The notes under the pieces were generated by a model. That model was not told the origin of the DNA and ran no database searches. It worked only from the letters and a program-made list of their open reading frames with translations. The position numbers and the translations under genes are program-made. A DNA stretch of 64,000 nt from Rhizobium sp. R635. GTDB taxonomy: Bacteria > Pseudomonadota > Alphaproteobacteria > Rhizobiales > Rhizobiaceae. Shown here in pieces: positions 18,446 to 27,728 of this stretch (its first letter is position 1; each line of letters opens with the position of its first letter). Where the stretch lies: contig NZ_LOKX01000012.1 in the NCBI RefSeq assembly GCF_002211285.1, positions 186,001 through 250,000 on the forward strand, written 5' to 3'.

Positions 18446-18772
18446 CTCTACGAAGGTGTTAGCTCGATCGTAGAGCTGATCTTGAAAGAGGGCTGGTCAA
18501 CCTCGACTTCGCGGATGTCACTGCGGTTACGTGGGACATGGGCATGGCCGTGACGAGGACCGGAGAAACTGCGGGACGAGCTGCCGTGGCGGCCAAGGCC
18601 TGAGCCTTTTCGAACTCGATGAAACGGCCAACCGAATCCGGGAAGAGGTCAACGCAAATGCGGAAATCATCTTCGGCGCAACCGGGCTTGGACTGGCTGC
18701 CTAAGTACCTCCTCGCCTCAAGCACGTTGCCAGACCTCCATCATCGCTGTGCTACCGGCCGGCTGACGAAAC
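18446..18772 (+). pseudogene. FtsZ fragment
   Basis: The translated pieces AVLYEGVSSIVELILKEG, then after a one-base shift LVNLDFADVTAV and RTGETAGRAA, then LFELDETANRIREEVN, and finally SIIAVLPAG follow the second half of FtsZ in order. They closely resemble the intact copy at 1745-2806 (ILYSGVMSIVELITKEG, LINLDFADVRSV, LFEVDEAASCIRDQVD, VSIIATGLR). Segments between them are deleted and the frame is broken, so this is a second, decayed ftsZ of the same accessory type. Confidence 0.8.
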
Positions 18773-18866
18773 GCCAAACTTCAATCAGTTCAGAATTGGA
18801 AAGCGGATTCTGGCGAACGGTGGAACGTGAGAATAATCTCGAGCGTGTCGATGACTGGCATGAAGA

Positions 18867-19232
18867 TCATCTAATCCATCTGGACGGAGGTGCGCACCTT
18901 TCCGCGGAGGGGAGCCCTGCTCGCGCATGTGAGGTCAACACTGGATCAGGAGAATCTGTGGCGGAGCTGCGAAGGTGTTCTCGTACCATTGTGCGGAGCT
19001 CGGCGAATGTCCGAAACCCAATGTACTGTGCAAGCCGGTGGACGGTCGTTGGTGAAACGCTGCATCTACGTGCAAACGCGGCAGCACTTTCGAAGGCAAT
19101 CGTTTCCGGTCGTTCCAAAATCAGCCTCGCGATCTGTTCGAGACTGTTGGGAAAGACGATCTTCCGCTTGGCGATCAGGTATTTCATTTCCTGTAGCGTC
19201 GCGGGAGGACGGTGGTCTCTATCCTGTAGCAT
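18867..19232 (-). pseudogene. RpiR family regulator, N-terminal DNA-binding domain only
   Basis: The 121-residue frame contains the RpiR helix-turn-helix: FPNSLEQIARLILERPETIAFESAAAFARRCSVSPTTVHRLAQYIGF, followed by ELRTMVREHL. The sugar-binding SIS domain of about 140 residues is missing and the tail after residue 95 looks random. It lies beside iolG. In rhizobia the inositol regulator IolR is an RpiR protein, so this may be its remains. A functional short protein cannot be ruled out. Confidence 0.6.
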
Positions 19233-19348
19233 TGCGCTTCACCTTCCAAAGAACCCGCTTCCGGTAATCTTTGGCGACCCGGAGGCTCTGAGGTATCTCA
19301 TCCTTGATGCCGATGCGGCCATGTTCCACACGGCCGCATCAAAAGCAT

Positions 19349-20341
19349 TTAGTCGACCTGAACCGGCCTGCCCGTCTGCCAGCTTACGGTGGCCGCCTCC
19401 GCCAGTTTCTGAGCCTCTAGGCCATCAAGTCCGCCGGGCTTGGGCGAGCGATCGCCTCTTTCGACCGCATCGATGAAGGCATTGATCTCGTTGGCGTAGG
19501 CTTGCGCGTAGCGCTCGAGGAAGAAATATTGAACAGGATCGCCGCTCACGCCGTCTGCATTGGAAAGTTCGACGCTTGTTGCATGGATATTCTTCGCCGC
19601 AAGCATACCGGCGGCTCCATGCACTTCGATGCGCTGGTCATAGCCATAAGTTGCCCGGCGGGAATTGGTGATGACGGCAATGCGCCCCGAAGCCGTCTGC
19701 ATCTGGACGGCGGCGGTATCCACATCGCCCTCGGCGCCGATTGCCTTGTCGACGAGAGACGACCCAAGCGCGTTCACGACGACGAATTCCTCCCCCATGA
19801 GAAAGCGAGCCATATCGAAGTCATGGATCATCATGTCCCGGAACAGGCCGCCGGAGGATTTGACGTAGTCGGCCGGCGGCGGCGCGGGATCTCGGCTGGT
19901 GATCGTCACGATCTCGATTTCGCCGATATCGCCGCGGCGCAGGCGCGCTTCCACGCTGGCAAAGTTCGGGTCAAACCGGCGATTGAAACCGATCATGAAG
20001 GTCGATTTGTTCTTCTCGACGACGTCGAGGCAGGCATTGATGCGCTCGACCGACAGGGAAACCGGCTTTTCGCAGAGTATTGCCTTGCCGGCCCTCGCCG
20101 CCGCCTCGATGAGATCGGCGTGGCTGGGGGTTGGTGTCGCGATGAGGATCGCATCGACGTTTGGGGTCTTGATGACATCTTCCGCATCGGCAACCGCGGC
20201 GCCCGTCTGCGCGGCCAGTGCCTCAGCTGATGCTCTGAAGGCATCCGCCACGTAGACGAGCTTGGCCTTGGGGTTCGCCGCAATGGTCGCGGCGTGCACC
20301 TTGCCTATCCGGCCAGCGCCGATCACTCCAAACCTGATCAT
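19349..20341 (-). CDS. iolG: Inositol 2-dehydrogenase (Gfo/Idh/MocA family)
   Basis: The 330-residue protein has the NAD motif GAGRIG (residues 8-13), EKP at 91-93 with its catalytic Lys, and the HDFD region containing the catalytic His near 172. Length and sequence match bacterial IolG, which oxidises myo-inositol to scyllo-inosose, or related sugar dehydrogenases. It is the last gene of a minus-strand operon with a sugar ABC importer and a sugar isomerase-like protein. Other iol genes (iolB-E) are absent, so a related polyol or sugar is also possible. Confidence 0.85.
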   Translation of the reverse strand: MIRFGVIGAGRIGKVHAATIAANPKAKLVYVADAFRASAEALAAQTGAAVADAEDVIKTPNVDAILIATPTPSHADLIEAAARAGKAILCEKPVSLSVERINACLDVVEKNKSTFMIGFNRRFDPNFASVEARLRRGDIGEIEIVTITSRDPAPPPADYVKSSGGLFRDMMIHDFDMARFLMGEEFVVVNALGSSLVDKAIGAEGDVDTAAVQMQTASGRIAVITNSRRATYGYDQRIEVHGAAGMLAAKNIHATSVELSNADGVSGDPVQYFFLERYAQAYANEINAFIDAVERGDRSPKPGGLDGLEAQKLAEAATVSWQTGRPVQVD

Positions 20342-20383
20342 TGATATTTCTCCGTGATATGTAGGTGTTGACTATCGAAATCT

Positions 20384-21187
20384 TCAAACAGTGAAGGCGT
20401 CGCGGAAGCGGGCAAGCGCCGTCTCATCATCGCCGGAGGCCCAGGCTTCCATGCCGATGGTACCGCGATAACCCATTTCCTTGAGCGCACGGGCGATTGC
20501 CTTGTAGTTGATTTCTCCGGTGCCCGGTTCCATGCGGCCGGGAACATCCGCCACCTGGATTTCACCGATATGGGGCAGCGCGCGCCGGCATAGCTCGATC
20601 AGGTTTCCTTCGCCGATCTGGGCGTGATAGAGGTCGAGATTGAGCTTCAGAGATGGTCGGTTTACCGACGAGACGAGAGCAAGCGTATCTTCCGCCTTGG
20701 CAAACGGCGTCTTGGGGTGATCGACGGCTTCATTGAGGTTTTCGAGCACAAAGGTGACGCCCTCTTTCTCTCCAAGGTCGGCGATGCGGTTGAGCGTGTC
20801 GCGCGCCTTGAGCCACATGGCGCCCGTTACCTTTTCGGCCTTGACCACCGGCAGCCCCTGGCCATCGAGACCGGTCCCGTGCAGGTTGAGGCGCGGGTAA
20901 CCGAGCTCTCTGGCGATCGGGATCGATTGCTTCGCAGTTCTTAGCAATTCGTCGGCGCCCTCATCATCCGCGAGCGTGCCGGTCACATAGCCCGTCATTG
21001 AAGAGAAGACCGCCCCGGATTTTGCTAGGGTGGCGATGTCATGTTTCGTCCAGTCCCAGATCTCGGCATGAAAGCCAAGTTCGGTGATGCGCTTTAGCCT
21101 GTCGAGCACAGGAAGCGACTTGAAGACCATCTCAGCGCAGACCGCGAGCGTGAAGGGGGATGAGGCATTCGACGAGCCGTCGTTCAT
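20384..21187 (-). CDS. TIM-barrel sugar isomerase/epimerase (hydroxypyruvate isomerase-like)
   Basis: The 267-residue protein belongs to the xylose isomerase-like TIM-barrel family. It shows FVLENLNEAVDH with a metal-binding Glu, LNLDLYHAQIGEGN with Asp and His, and GEIQVADVPGR and TIGMEAWASG near the C-terminus, as in Hyi-type enzymes. ATG 21187 (MNDGSS) is used because the 19 residues before it are not family-like. It lies between the ABC ATPase and iolG and presumably acts on the imported sugar or its keto product. Confidence 0.85.
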   Translation of the reverse strand: MNDGSSNASSPFTLAVCAEMVFKSLPVLDRLKRITELGFHAEIWDWTKHDIATLAKSGAVFSSMTGYVTGTLADDEGADELLRTAKQSIPIARELGYPRLNLHGTGLDGQGLPVVKAEKVTGAMWLKARDTLNRIADLGEKEGVTFVLENLNEAVDHPKTPFAKAEDTLALVSSVNRPSLKLNLDLYHAQIGEGNLIELCRRALPHIGEIQVADVPGRMEPGTGEINYKAIARALKEMGYRGTIGMEAWASGDDETALARFRDAFTV

Positions 21188-21270
21188 GACCGTATTCCAT
21201 GTTTGATAGTTGAGTGAAAGGGGGCGACGGCCTTTGGAAGGCAACCGGCGCCGCCTCAGTAGTAAGCCGG

Positions 21271-22065
21271 CTAGATCGTTCCGCCGAGCTCTTCGGACAA
21301 TTGCTGCAGTTCCTTGCCACCAGCCATGAGGTTCTGAAGCTCATCCATCGCGATATCCGCTTTGGCAAAAGTGCCAAGCGTCTGGCCGCGATTGAGGATG
21401 GTGAAGCGGTCCGCCACCGCATAAGCATGACGGACATTGTGGGTGATAAAAATGACGCCCAAACCGTTCTGTCGGACCTGATGGATGTATTTCAGCACCA
21501 TCGAGGTTTGCGCCACGCCGAGCGCCGAAGTCGGCTCATCGAGAATGAGAATCTTGGCGCCGAAGTAGACCGCACGCGCAATCGCAACGCATTGGCGTTC
21601 GCCCCCGGACAGAGTGCCGACCGCCTGATTGGGATCGCGGATATCGATGCCGATCTTACGCATCTCTTCACGTGTGACATCGTTGCAGTGCGTGAGGTCG
21701 AGGTGACGGAAGGGGAAGAAGCCCTTGCGGGGCTCTCGTCCCATGAAGAAATTGCGGGTGATCGACATCAGCGGGATCATGGCAAGGTCCTGATAGACGG
21801 TCGCGATCCCTGCATCGAGCGCGTCGCGCGGGCTGCGGAAATTGACCGCCTTGCCTTCGACCAGGAACGCACCTCCGCTTGGACGGACGACACCGGAGAG
21901 CGTCTTGATCAAGGTGGATTTGCCCGCACCATTGTCTCCAAGGAGGCAAAGCACCTCTCCGGCCGACACCTGCATCGACACGCCGTTGAGTGCAATCACG
22001 GAACCGTAGTGCTTGGTGATGTCGGTCACTTCGATGATCGGGGTTCGATTATTGACGTCTGGCAT
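21271..22065 (-). CDS. Sugar ABC transporter ATP-binding protein (single domain)
   Basis: The 264-residue ATPase has Walker A GDNGAGKS (43-50), signature LSGGERQ (152-158), Walker B LILDEP (173-178) and the switch His in FITHN. It is a single-domain CUT2/Frc-type ATPase, not the tandem type seen in most ribose systems. The start lies five bases after the permease stop. It powers uptake of the sugar bound by the protein at 23314. Confidence 0.93.
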   Translation of the reverse strand: MPDVNNRTPIIEVTDITKHYGSVIALNGVSMQVSAGEVLCLLGDNGAGKSTLIKTLSGVVRPSGGAFLVEGKAVNFRSPRDALDAGIATVYQDLAMIPLMSITRNFFMGREPRKGFFPFRHLDLTHCNDVTREEMRKIGIDIRDPNQAVGTLSGGERQCVAIARAVYFGAKILILDEPTSALGVAQTSMVLKYIHQVRQNGLGVIFITHNVRHAYAVADRFTILNRGQTLGTFAKADIAMDELQNLMAGGKELQQLSEELGGTI

Positions 22066-22067
22066 GA

Positions 22068-23189
22068 TCAGCGCTCCCCGGTAACCTTGCGGCGGATGAA
22101 ATTGTTGAAGAGAACAGCCAGCAACAGCATCGAGCCGAGAAAGACCTGAAACCAGTCGGAGTCGAATTTGGTATAGGTCAGGCCGATGGAAACCGAGCCG
22201 AAGATGATCGCTCCGAAGAAGGCGCCGATCGCCGACCCATAGCCGCCTGTGAGCAGGCATCCTCCAATGACGGCGGCGATGATCGCCTCGAACTCTTTCT
22301 GAAAACCGCGTCTCGCATCAGTCGACCCCGCGTCAAGCACGGTGATGATGGCGACCAGCGCTGCGGCACACGCCGTCAAGGCGAACAGGCCAGTCTTCAC
22401 CCTATGGACAGGCACACCCGAGTTTCTTGCTGCATTCGGATCGCCACCGGCTGCGAATATCCAGTTGCCCATGCGGGTGCGCAGCAGGACCCAGGTTGCA
22501 GCCAGGGCAAGTGCTACGAACCACAGGACCGACACGGGAATGCCCGTGACCTTCGGCAGGCCATTGGGGAACTTGTCGATCAAGTCGTGATCTGCAAGCC
22601 AGACGAATAGGCTCTTCAGAGCATCACCGGAAAAGAGCCCGAGCAGCGGACTGTCCTTCACATGGTCACCGATGCCGCGAAGCTGCGTCGAGCCGCCTGT
22701 CGCCCACTTCAGGCCGACGAGCGTCAGGCCGCGAAGAATGAAGAGGAATGCCAGGGTCACAATGAAGGACGGAAGACGGGTATGAATGACGATCTGCCCA
22801 TTGATCGCACCCATGAACGCGGCAAAGAGCATCGTCATGACGATGGCAACCGAAAGCGGCTGACCGAAGTTCGTGAGGATGACGCCGAAGATCAGTCCGG
22901 CAAAAGCCACCATTGAGCCGATCGAGAGATCGAACTCTCCTCCGATCATCAGAAGTGCCGCTGCAATGGCCAGAATCCCCAATTGCGATGCGGGCGCCAT
23001 GATCGTCATCAGGCCCGAAAGCGAAAACATCGTCGAATCTGCGGTGAGAAAGAAAAAGACGATGACGAGAACGAGGCCTGCCACGGCACCAAGCTCGGGC
23101 CGCCGCATCATATGCGTCAGAAAACTCACTTGTTTCACGCGCTCATCGGGTTTCGGCGCGGCCGCCCTTGTCTGCTCAAGCGAAGCCAT
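22068..23189 (-). CDS. Sugar ABC transporter permease (RbsC/FrcC-like)
   Basis: The 373-residue protein has about 10 hydrophobic segments and the BPD_transp_2 pattern, including [15 protein letters not shown] and [19 protein letters not shown]. It forms the channel of a CUT2 importer. The N-terminal 30 residues are cytoplasmic and charged. It is between the binding protein and ATPase, with a hairpin in the gap before it. Confidence 0.93.
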   Translation of the reverse strand: MASLEQTRAAAPKPDERVKQVSFLTHMMRRPELGAVAGLVLVIVFFFLTADSTMFSLSGLMTIMAPASQLGILAIAAALLMIGGEFDLSIGSMVAFAGLIFGVILTNFGQPLSVAIVMTMLFAAFMGAINGQIVIHTRLPSFIVTLAFLFILRGLTLVGLKWATGGSTQLRGIGDHVKDSPLLGLFSGDALKSLFVWLADHDLIDKFPNGLPKVTGIPVSVLWFVALALAATWVLLRTRMGNWIFAAGGDPNAARNSGVPVHRVKTGLFALTACAAALVAIITVLDAGSTDARRGFQKEFEAIIAAVIGGCLLTGGYGSAIGAFFGAIIFGSVSIGLTYTKFDSDWFQVFLGSMLLLAVLFNNFIRRKVTGER

Positions 23190-23261
23190 AACTCCTCCAA
23201 CGGTACCGTAATTTAGCGTAGCGGCGGCGCTGCTCGACAGCGCGCTCTGTCAACCAAACCC

Positions 23262-23280
23262 CCTCCCCCTCAGGGGGAGG
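23262..23280. repeat. Strong hairpin between binding-protein and permease genes
   Basis: Arms CCTCCCCC and GGGGGAGG with loop TCA form an 8-pair GC stem in the 124-base gap. There is no following T-run, so it is more likely an mRNA-stabilising or attenuating hairpin that favours the binding protein than a full terminator. Confidence 0.55.
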
Positions 23281-23313
23281 AGATTCTGGGAGAATGCCTT
23301 TCGGCAATTCCGG

Positions 23314-24261
23314 TTAGCGGATGCCCTTGGCGGAAAGATCCACAACCTGGGCAGCCTTTTCCTTGGTGATAAGGTTCGGGCCGGATGGAACATTACCCCC
23401 TGGGATAAGCCCGTATTTGGCATAGTTGGCCAAGAATACGACCGGCAGATAGCCCTGCAGGAACTGCTGCTGATCGATCGCGAATGCAGCCTTGCCGTCG
23501 GCCACGGCCTTCAGGAAATCGGCTGAAAGGTCGAATGTCGCCACTTTGGTCTTGCCGGTCATTCCGACATCCTCGACGGCCGCGAGCGACGGTTCGCCGG
23601 CCGTGCTCGCACCGAGCGCCATGACGGTATCGACAGCCGTATTGGAACTCAGCGCCGCCTTGAGCTTCGCGCGGACATCGGCCGGATCGTTGCTGACGGG
23701 CAGAACCGTGACCTTACCGCCGAAACCATCGGCAAAGCCCTTGCAGCGCAGGTCGAGCGAAACATTGCCGACCTCCTGGTTCACGCAGAGGCCTTCTTTG
23801 CCACCCCACTCATGAAGCTTCGCGCCAGCGGCCTTGCCGGCGGTATACTCGTCCTGGCCGACATGCAGAAGTGCTCCCAGCTCCTTGGAAACGTCGGAAC
23901 CGGAATTGATGGAAATCACCGGAATGCCAGCGGCAACAGCCTTCTTGATGGATGGACCGAGCGCAGAAGCGTCCGGAATGGAGACGATAAGTCCGTCGGG
24001 CTTCTGATTGACGGCTGCATCGATAAGCTGCCCCATCGATACCATGTCGAAGGTTTCCGGAGCACGATAATCGACGCTTACATCCATGTCCTTCGCCGCG
24101 GCGGTGACGCCATTCTTGACGACGGACCAGAACGGATCATTGGCCTGGCCATGGGTGACGGCAACGATGTGAATGTCTGCGGCGTTGGCGATTGCCGAAG
24201 AGCAGAGGAGCGCGCCCACCATGGCTGCGCTCGCAAAAAGTGATTTCAAACCGAATTTCAT
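23314..24261 (-). CDS. Periplasmic sugar-binding protein of ABC importer
   Basis: The 315-residue protein has a signal peptide (MKFGLKSLFASAAMVGALLC, ending ANAAD) and a Peripla_BP_4 fold with QANDPFWSVVKNG, PDGLIVSIPDASALG and IPVISINSGSD, as in ribose/fructose/inositol binders. ATG 24261 follows GAGGGTAAA; the longer frame from 24330 has no support. It is the first gene of the minus-strand operon and is divergent from the LacI gene. Confidence 0.93.
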   Translation of the reverse strand: MKFGLKSLFASAAMVGALLCSSAIANAADIHIVAVTHGQANDPFWSVVKNGVTAAAKDMDVSVDYRAPETFDMVSMGQLIDAAVNQKPDGLIVSIPDASALGPSIKKAVAAGIPVISINSGSDVSKELGALLHVGQDEYTAGKAAGAKLHEWGGKEGLCVNQEVGNVSLDLRCKGFADGFGGKVTVLPVSNDPADVRAKLKAALSSNTAVDTVMALGASTAGEPSLAAVEDVGMTGKTKVATFDLSADFLKAVADGKAAFAIDQQQFLQGYLPVVFLANYAKYGLIPGGNVPSGPNLITKEKAAQVVDLSAKGIR

Positions 24262-24303
24262 TTTACCCTCCCAAAAACAGTCCGCCCTATGCGAACCTCC
24301 CAT

Positions 24304-24340
24304 TGCTACCGGTAGCAGTCTCCTTTGCACCCGGTAGCAA
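24304..24340. promoter_or_regulatory. Two LacI-type operators in divergent promoter
   Basis: A perfect palindrome TGCTACCGGTAGCA (24304-24317) is followed by a weaker copy TTGCACCCGGTAGCAA (24325-24340). Both have the central CG expected of LacI-family sites. They lie just upstream of the binding-protein gene, facing the LacI gene at 24436, and are distinct from the AAACGTTT sites elsewhere in the window. Confidence 0.7.
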
Positions 24341-24435
24341 GTTCTGCGAAGCTACTTTATTATCGACAAAAATCAAGCATCCATTCCATTTTTATTTTTT
24401 TGTGGAATATTCATTCCAATTGAGAGGAGACGGGC

Positions 24436-25431
24436 ATGCGCAAACGGGCGACGGCGAAAGAGGTGGCGGAAGCCGCCGGTGTGTCGAAATGGACCGTCAT
24501 CCGTGCGTTCACGCCCGGTGCATCCATTACGGACACCAGCCGGCAAAAGGTTCTTCAGGCGGCCGAGGCCCTGAATTATTCGCCCAACCTGCTTGCCCGC
24601 AGCCTTGCGACGAACACCACACATCAGGTCGCCGTCTTCGTCGACGACTTCGCCAACCCGCACAAGCTCCCGGTTCTGGAGAGGTTGACCGAGCGCCTGC
24701 AGGCGGAGGGTCTATTGACCGTATTGATCAACATTAACCGCCATTTCGATCATGTTCACGCATTGATCAATGCCGACCAACGACAATTCGACGCGGTGAT
24801 CTTGTTCGGCACGGCCTTTCGCGAGGAAACACTGGGCGATCGACGGCTTGGCGCAGGTTTCCCGCCGATGTTCGTTCTTGCGAGGGACAGCCAAATCCCC
24901 GGCGTTCCCGCGATCGCTTGCAACGCCGAACTCGCTCTAAGCGAAATCGTCGACTACCTGTTCGACAAGGGATATCGCCGCCCCGGCTTTATGACGGGAG
25001 CACGAACCCTGTCGACGGCGCTGGGCAGGCGGCATCACTACGCAAATTTCTGGCGACGGAAAGGCATCGAAAGCGTCGCAGAGTTGGCTGCGGAAAGATA
25101 TAGCGCACAGGCGGGCGCCGAAGCGGCACGCACTTATTTGAGCACCACTTCGCCCACATCGCGCATCGACGTACTGATGTGTGAAAATGACATCTTGGCC
25201 CTGGGAGCGATGGATGTAGCCCGGAGCGAATTCGGGCTTGGCGTTCCACAGAACTTGGCAGTCGTCGGCTTCGACAATATCGAACTCGGCGGGGCTCCCG
25301 CCTACGAACTGACCAGCTACGAACAGCCCACTGACGAGATGATCAACGCCATGGTCGAAATGATAACAGGCAAACGCGACGCCGAGATGGTTGTCATGCA
25401 GGGCCGACTTGTGCCGAGGTCCTCGGCATGA
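24436..25431 (+). CDS. LacI family transcriptional regulator of the sugar ABC operon
   Basis: The 331-residue protein begins with a LacI headpiece, TAKEVAEAAGVSKWTVIRAF, with hinge region SPNLLARSLATN, and has a sugar-binding periplasmic-type core ending in VVGFDNIELGG. It is divergent from the importer-iolG operon and probably represses it through the TGCTACCGGTAGCA sites. The inducer is likely the imported sugar or its first product. Confidence 0.92.
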   Translation: MRKRATAKEVAEAAGVSKWTVIRAFTPGASITDTSRQKVLQAAEALNYSPNLLARSLATNTTHQVAVFVDDFANPHKLPVLERLTERLQAEGLLTVLININRHFDHVHALINADQRQFDAVILFGTAFREETLGDRRLGAGFPPMFVLARDSQIPGVPAIACNAELALSEIVDYLFDKGYRRPGFMTGARTLSTALGRRHHYANFWRRKGIESVAELAAERYSAQAGAEAARTYLSTTSPTSRIDVLMCENDILALGAMDVARSEFGLGVPQNLAVVGFDNIELGGAPAYELTSYEQPTDEMINAMVEMITGKRDAEMVVMQGRLVPRSSA

Positions 25432-25763
25432 AGTATCCTTGCGTCGCGCTAGTCGAGCCGCGTTGAAAGGGTCGCTTTGAAAGGGATCGAACCAACGACC
25501 CAGCAGTTCCGCTACCTTTATCTATCGGAAGTTCATCCAAGCATACGAGCGTGTGATTTATGACAACCAGATTGGTCTTGCTGCCGAGATCCCGGTCGAC
25601 AGAACCAGGGTAATGCATAGGCCAAGGCGATCGTCGTAGATGTCTTCAGGCCGATTGCTGAGGCATGAATGGCCGGCGCTGAACAGCGGGAAAAGGTATG
25701 ATGACTCTTGATAATAGTTGATAAAGAGCCTATCTTGCCTACCAACATCAGATGGAGGACCGT
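25432..25763. other. Intergenic region with one copy of a 14-base repeat
   Basis: No gene is supported. TCGAACCAACGACC at 25487-25500 recurs at 26418-26431 beyond the parDE pair. Its complement resembles a tRNA T-arm, but no full tRNA cloverleaf can be built around it. The 3' part holds the parDE promoter. Confidence 0.45.
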
Positions 25764-26030
25764 ATGATCAGTGCCGAACTGGGAAAACAGCTCGAAAGCT
25801 ATATCCAGCAACTCGTCGATACTGGTCGCTATGGCTCGAAAAGCGAAGTCCTGCGTGAAGGTGTGCGACTGATCCAGGACCGCGAGACCCGGCTCGCCGC
25901 GCTGGACGCCTCCATCATGCGCGGCATTGCCGATGCGGACGCTGGTCGGACGAAGCCGGCGAGCGATGTCTTCGACCGTCTCGACGCCAAATACCGTGCG
26001 ATGGCTGACAAGGCCGAAAAATCGGCATGA
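25764..26030 (+). CDS. parD: ParD-like antitoxin
   Basis: The 88-residue protein (MISAELGKQLESYIQQLVDTG) has the N-terminal ribbon-helix-helix of CopG/ParD antitoxins and a C-terminal toxin-binding tail, ending DAKYRAMADKAEKSA. ATG 25764 is used because GGAGG lies eight bases upstream; the in-frame ATG at 25752 contains that site. Its last bases overlap the toxin start, as is usual for parDE. It neutralises ParE and represses the pair. Confidence 0.93.
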   Translation: MISAELGKQLESYIQQLVDTGRYGSKSEVLREGVRLIQDRETRLAALDASIMRGIADADAGRTKPASDVFDRLDAKYRAMADKAEKSA

Positions 26031-26323
26031 TCCTTGAGTTCTCAAGCGAGGCAGAAAACGACCTTGAGCAGATCGCCGATTATATCGCTGAGCACAATCC
26101 GTTGCGCGCCCTGTCATTTATCCGGGAGCTGCGGAGCAAATGTGTGGATCTAGTTGATAGTCCGAACGGCTTCGCCCTCATCCCTCGCTACGAGCACCAT
26201 GGTATTCGTCGTCGTGTTCATGGCAACTACCTGATCTTCTACCGCGTCGAAACTGCGAAGGTAGTCATTATCCATATCTTGCATAGCGCCACCGACTATG
26301 GCGCCATCCTGTTCGGCGAATGA
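26027..26323 (+). CDS. parE: ParE/RelE-family toxin
   Basis: The 98-residue protein (MILEFSSEAENDLEQIADYI) shows the ParE pattern, with RYEHHGIRRRVHGNYLIFYRVE and the C-terminal strand VVIIHILHSATDY. ParE toxins inhibit gyrase. The ATG overlaps the antitoxin TGA (ATGA). The pair is flanked by two copies of a 14-base repeat and may stabilise this replicon. Confidence 0.93.
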   Translation: MILEFSSEAENDLEQIADYIAEHNPLRALSFIRELRSKCVDLVDSPNGFALIPRYEHHGIRRRVHGNYLIFYRVETAKVVIIHILHSATDYGAILFGE

Positions 26324-26567
26324 TTTGAATGTGCCGATCTTAGGGCTACCTCGCACAGTGATGGCAAGCTGAGCGGCTACTCTGCCATCCCACAATCGTT
26401 TTTGCAGTTGAACGAACTCGAACCAACGACCTGGGAATTTGTGACACCAGATATCTCATTATCAAGCTGCTATGTTAGCGAGGTATCTATTCGGCTGCTC
26501 TTACGCTTTCCGATGTTCTCGAACGGGCGGCGTCCCGTCCGTTTCTCTCTGATGAGGCATTTGCTTT
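26324..26567. other. Intergenic region downstream of parE
   Basis: No gene recognised. It contains the second copy of TCGAACCAACGACC at 26418-26431 in the same orientation as the first, and a stretch of low-quality short frames. Confidence 0.4.
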
Positions 26568-27728
26568 TCATTCGAACCACCGCTGCTTCGCCACATTCAC
26601 CAGCATTTTGTCGGTGCGCCTGGCACCTATCAAAGAGACTGAAATCCTTCTGCCAGAACCGGGAATCGGAAACACCAGTTGCGGGCAGCCGCTAAGGCCT
26701 GAGAGGCACAGAAGTTTGATGCAGGCGGAACGAAATGCAGCGAAGCTTTCCGGCGTGGCATCGCGCGTTGGCGGGCTCATTGCCAATGTCGGAAGAGCCA
26801 CGACCGCTTTTTCGCAAAGCAATCGGTCGATCTCTTCGGAAAAGAGTTTGGCGATCCCGCGTGCTTCACGCACCTCCCCGTCGTCCAGGCGAGACCCCGA
26901 TAGAAGACGCGCGGCAATATCGGGCGCAATGGCCTCAGGGCTCCGCTCGAAGAGCGTTTTGTTGCTTTCCCAGGCCTCACTTTGGAGGATGGTGGTGAAT
27001 GCCAGAGAAAGATCCGCGAGGCTGAAGGAGGAGATCGTATCTATCCTGCGGACAGACATGGCCGCCGACCGAAGGCTGACGATCATCTCGTCGGCGACCG
27101 CATCGTCGAGGGTTTCGAAGATATCCTCGACGATGAGAATAGATAAGGGGTGCTCGTTTGTCGCGGGCATGCCGAGGGTACTCATCACCTCTGCGATTGG
27201 TTCGAGGCTTCTCGTCATGAACCCCGGTACATCGAAGCTTGGCGCCAGTGGACGCAGCCTGCGGGTGTCAAGGCTTCCATGTGTCGGCCGCCAGCCGACG
27301 AGGCCGTTGACGGCGGCGGGCAGCCGGATGGAGCCGGACGTGTCTGTTCCAAGCCCGATATCCGCGAGGCCGGCCGCGACCGCGACGGCCGAGCCCGACG
27401 AGGATCCGCCGGGAATGAGGTCGGGATTGCCGGGATTGATCGGCATGCCGAAGTGGATGTTACCGCCGACAAGCGAATAGGCGAGCTCATCCGTATTGGT
27501 TTTGCCGACGAAACAAGCGCCGGCATCTAGCAGCGTCCGGACCAAAGGCGCCGTTGACGTCTTGATACCTGAGGCAGCGAGTATCGTGGCATTGCCGGCA
27601 GCTGTGGGATAACCGGCAACGTCGAAAAGATCCTTTACTGCCAGGCGAAAGCCAGAGAGCGGGCCGGTGGCCGCATGCCCGACATTGACAGTCGGATAGG
27701 GCATGAATGCATTCCACCGATCTTGCAC
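26568..27728 (-). CDS. Amidase signature family protein
   Basis: The protein has the amidase Ser-Ser-Lys triad elements: Lys in FRLAVKDLFDVAGYPT, and PGGSSSGSAVAVAAGLADIGLGTDTSGSIRLPA with the cis-Ser and nucleophile Ser. It hydrolyses an amide bond. The frame is open to an ATG at 27929, but the first 67 residues are not amidase-like. A GTG at 27728 preceded by AGGGAG gives 386 residues starting VQDRWNAFMPYP, which fits the family better. The gene stands alone; substrate unknown. Confidence 0.87.
   Translation of the reverse strand: MQDRWNAFMPYPTVNVGHAATGPLSGFRLAVKDLFDVAGYPTAAGNATILAASGIKTSTAPLVRTLLDAGACFVGKTNTDELAYSLVGGNIHFGMPINPGNPDLIPGGSSSGSAVAVAAGLADIGLGTDTSGSIRLPAAVNGLVGWRPTHGSLDTRRLRPLAPSFDVPGFMTRSLEPIAEVMSTLGMPATNEHPLSILIVEDIFETLDDAVADEMIVSLRSAAMSVRRIDTISSFSLADLSLAFTTILQSEAWESNKTLFERSPEAIAPDIAARLLSGSRLDDGEVREARGIAKLFSEEIDRLLCEKAVVALPTLAMSPPTRDATPESFAAFRSACIKLLCLSGLSGCPQLVFPIPGSGRRISVSLIGARRTDKMLVNVAKQRWFE

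Noticed and set aside
25460..25510. Possible tRNA 3' half on the minus strand (GGTCGTTGGTTCGATCC)
   Set aside because: The T-stem does not pair on its 3' side and no anticodon arm or acceptor stem can be formed around it; kept only as a repeat.
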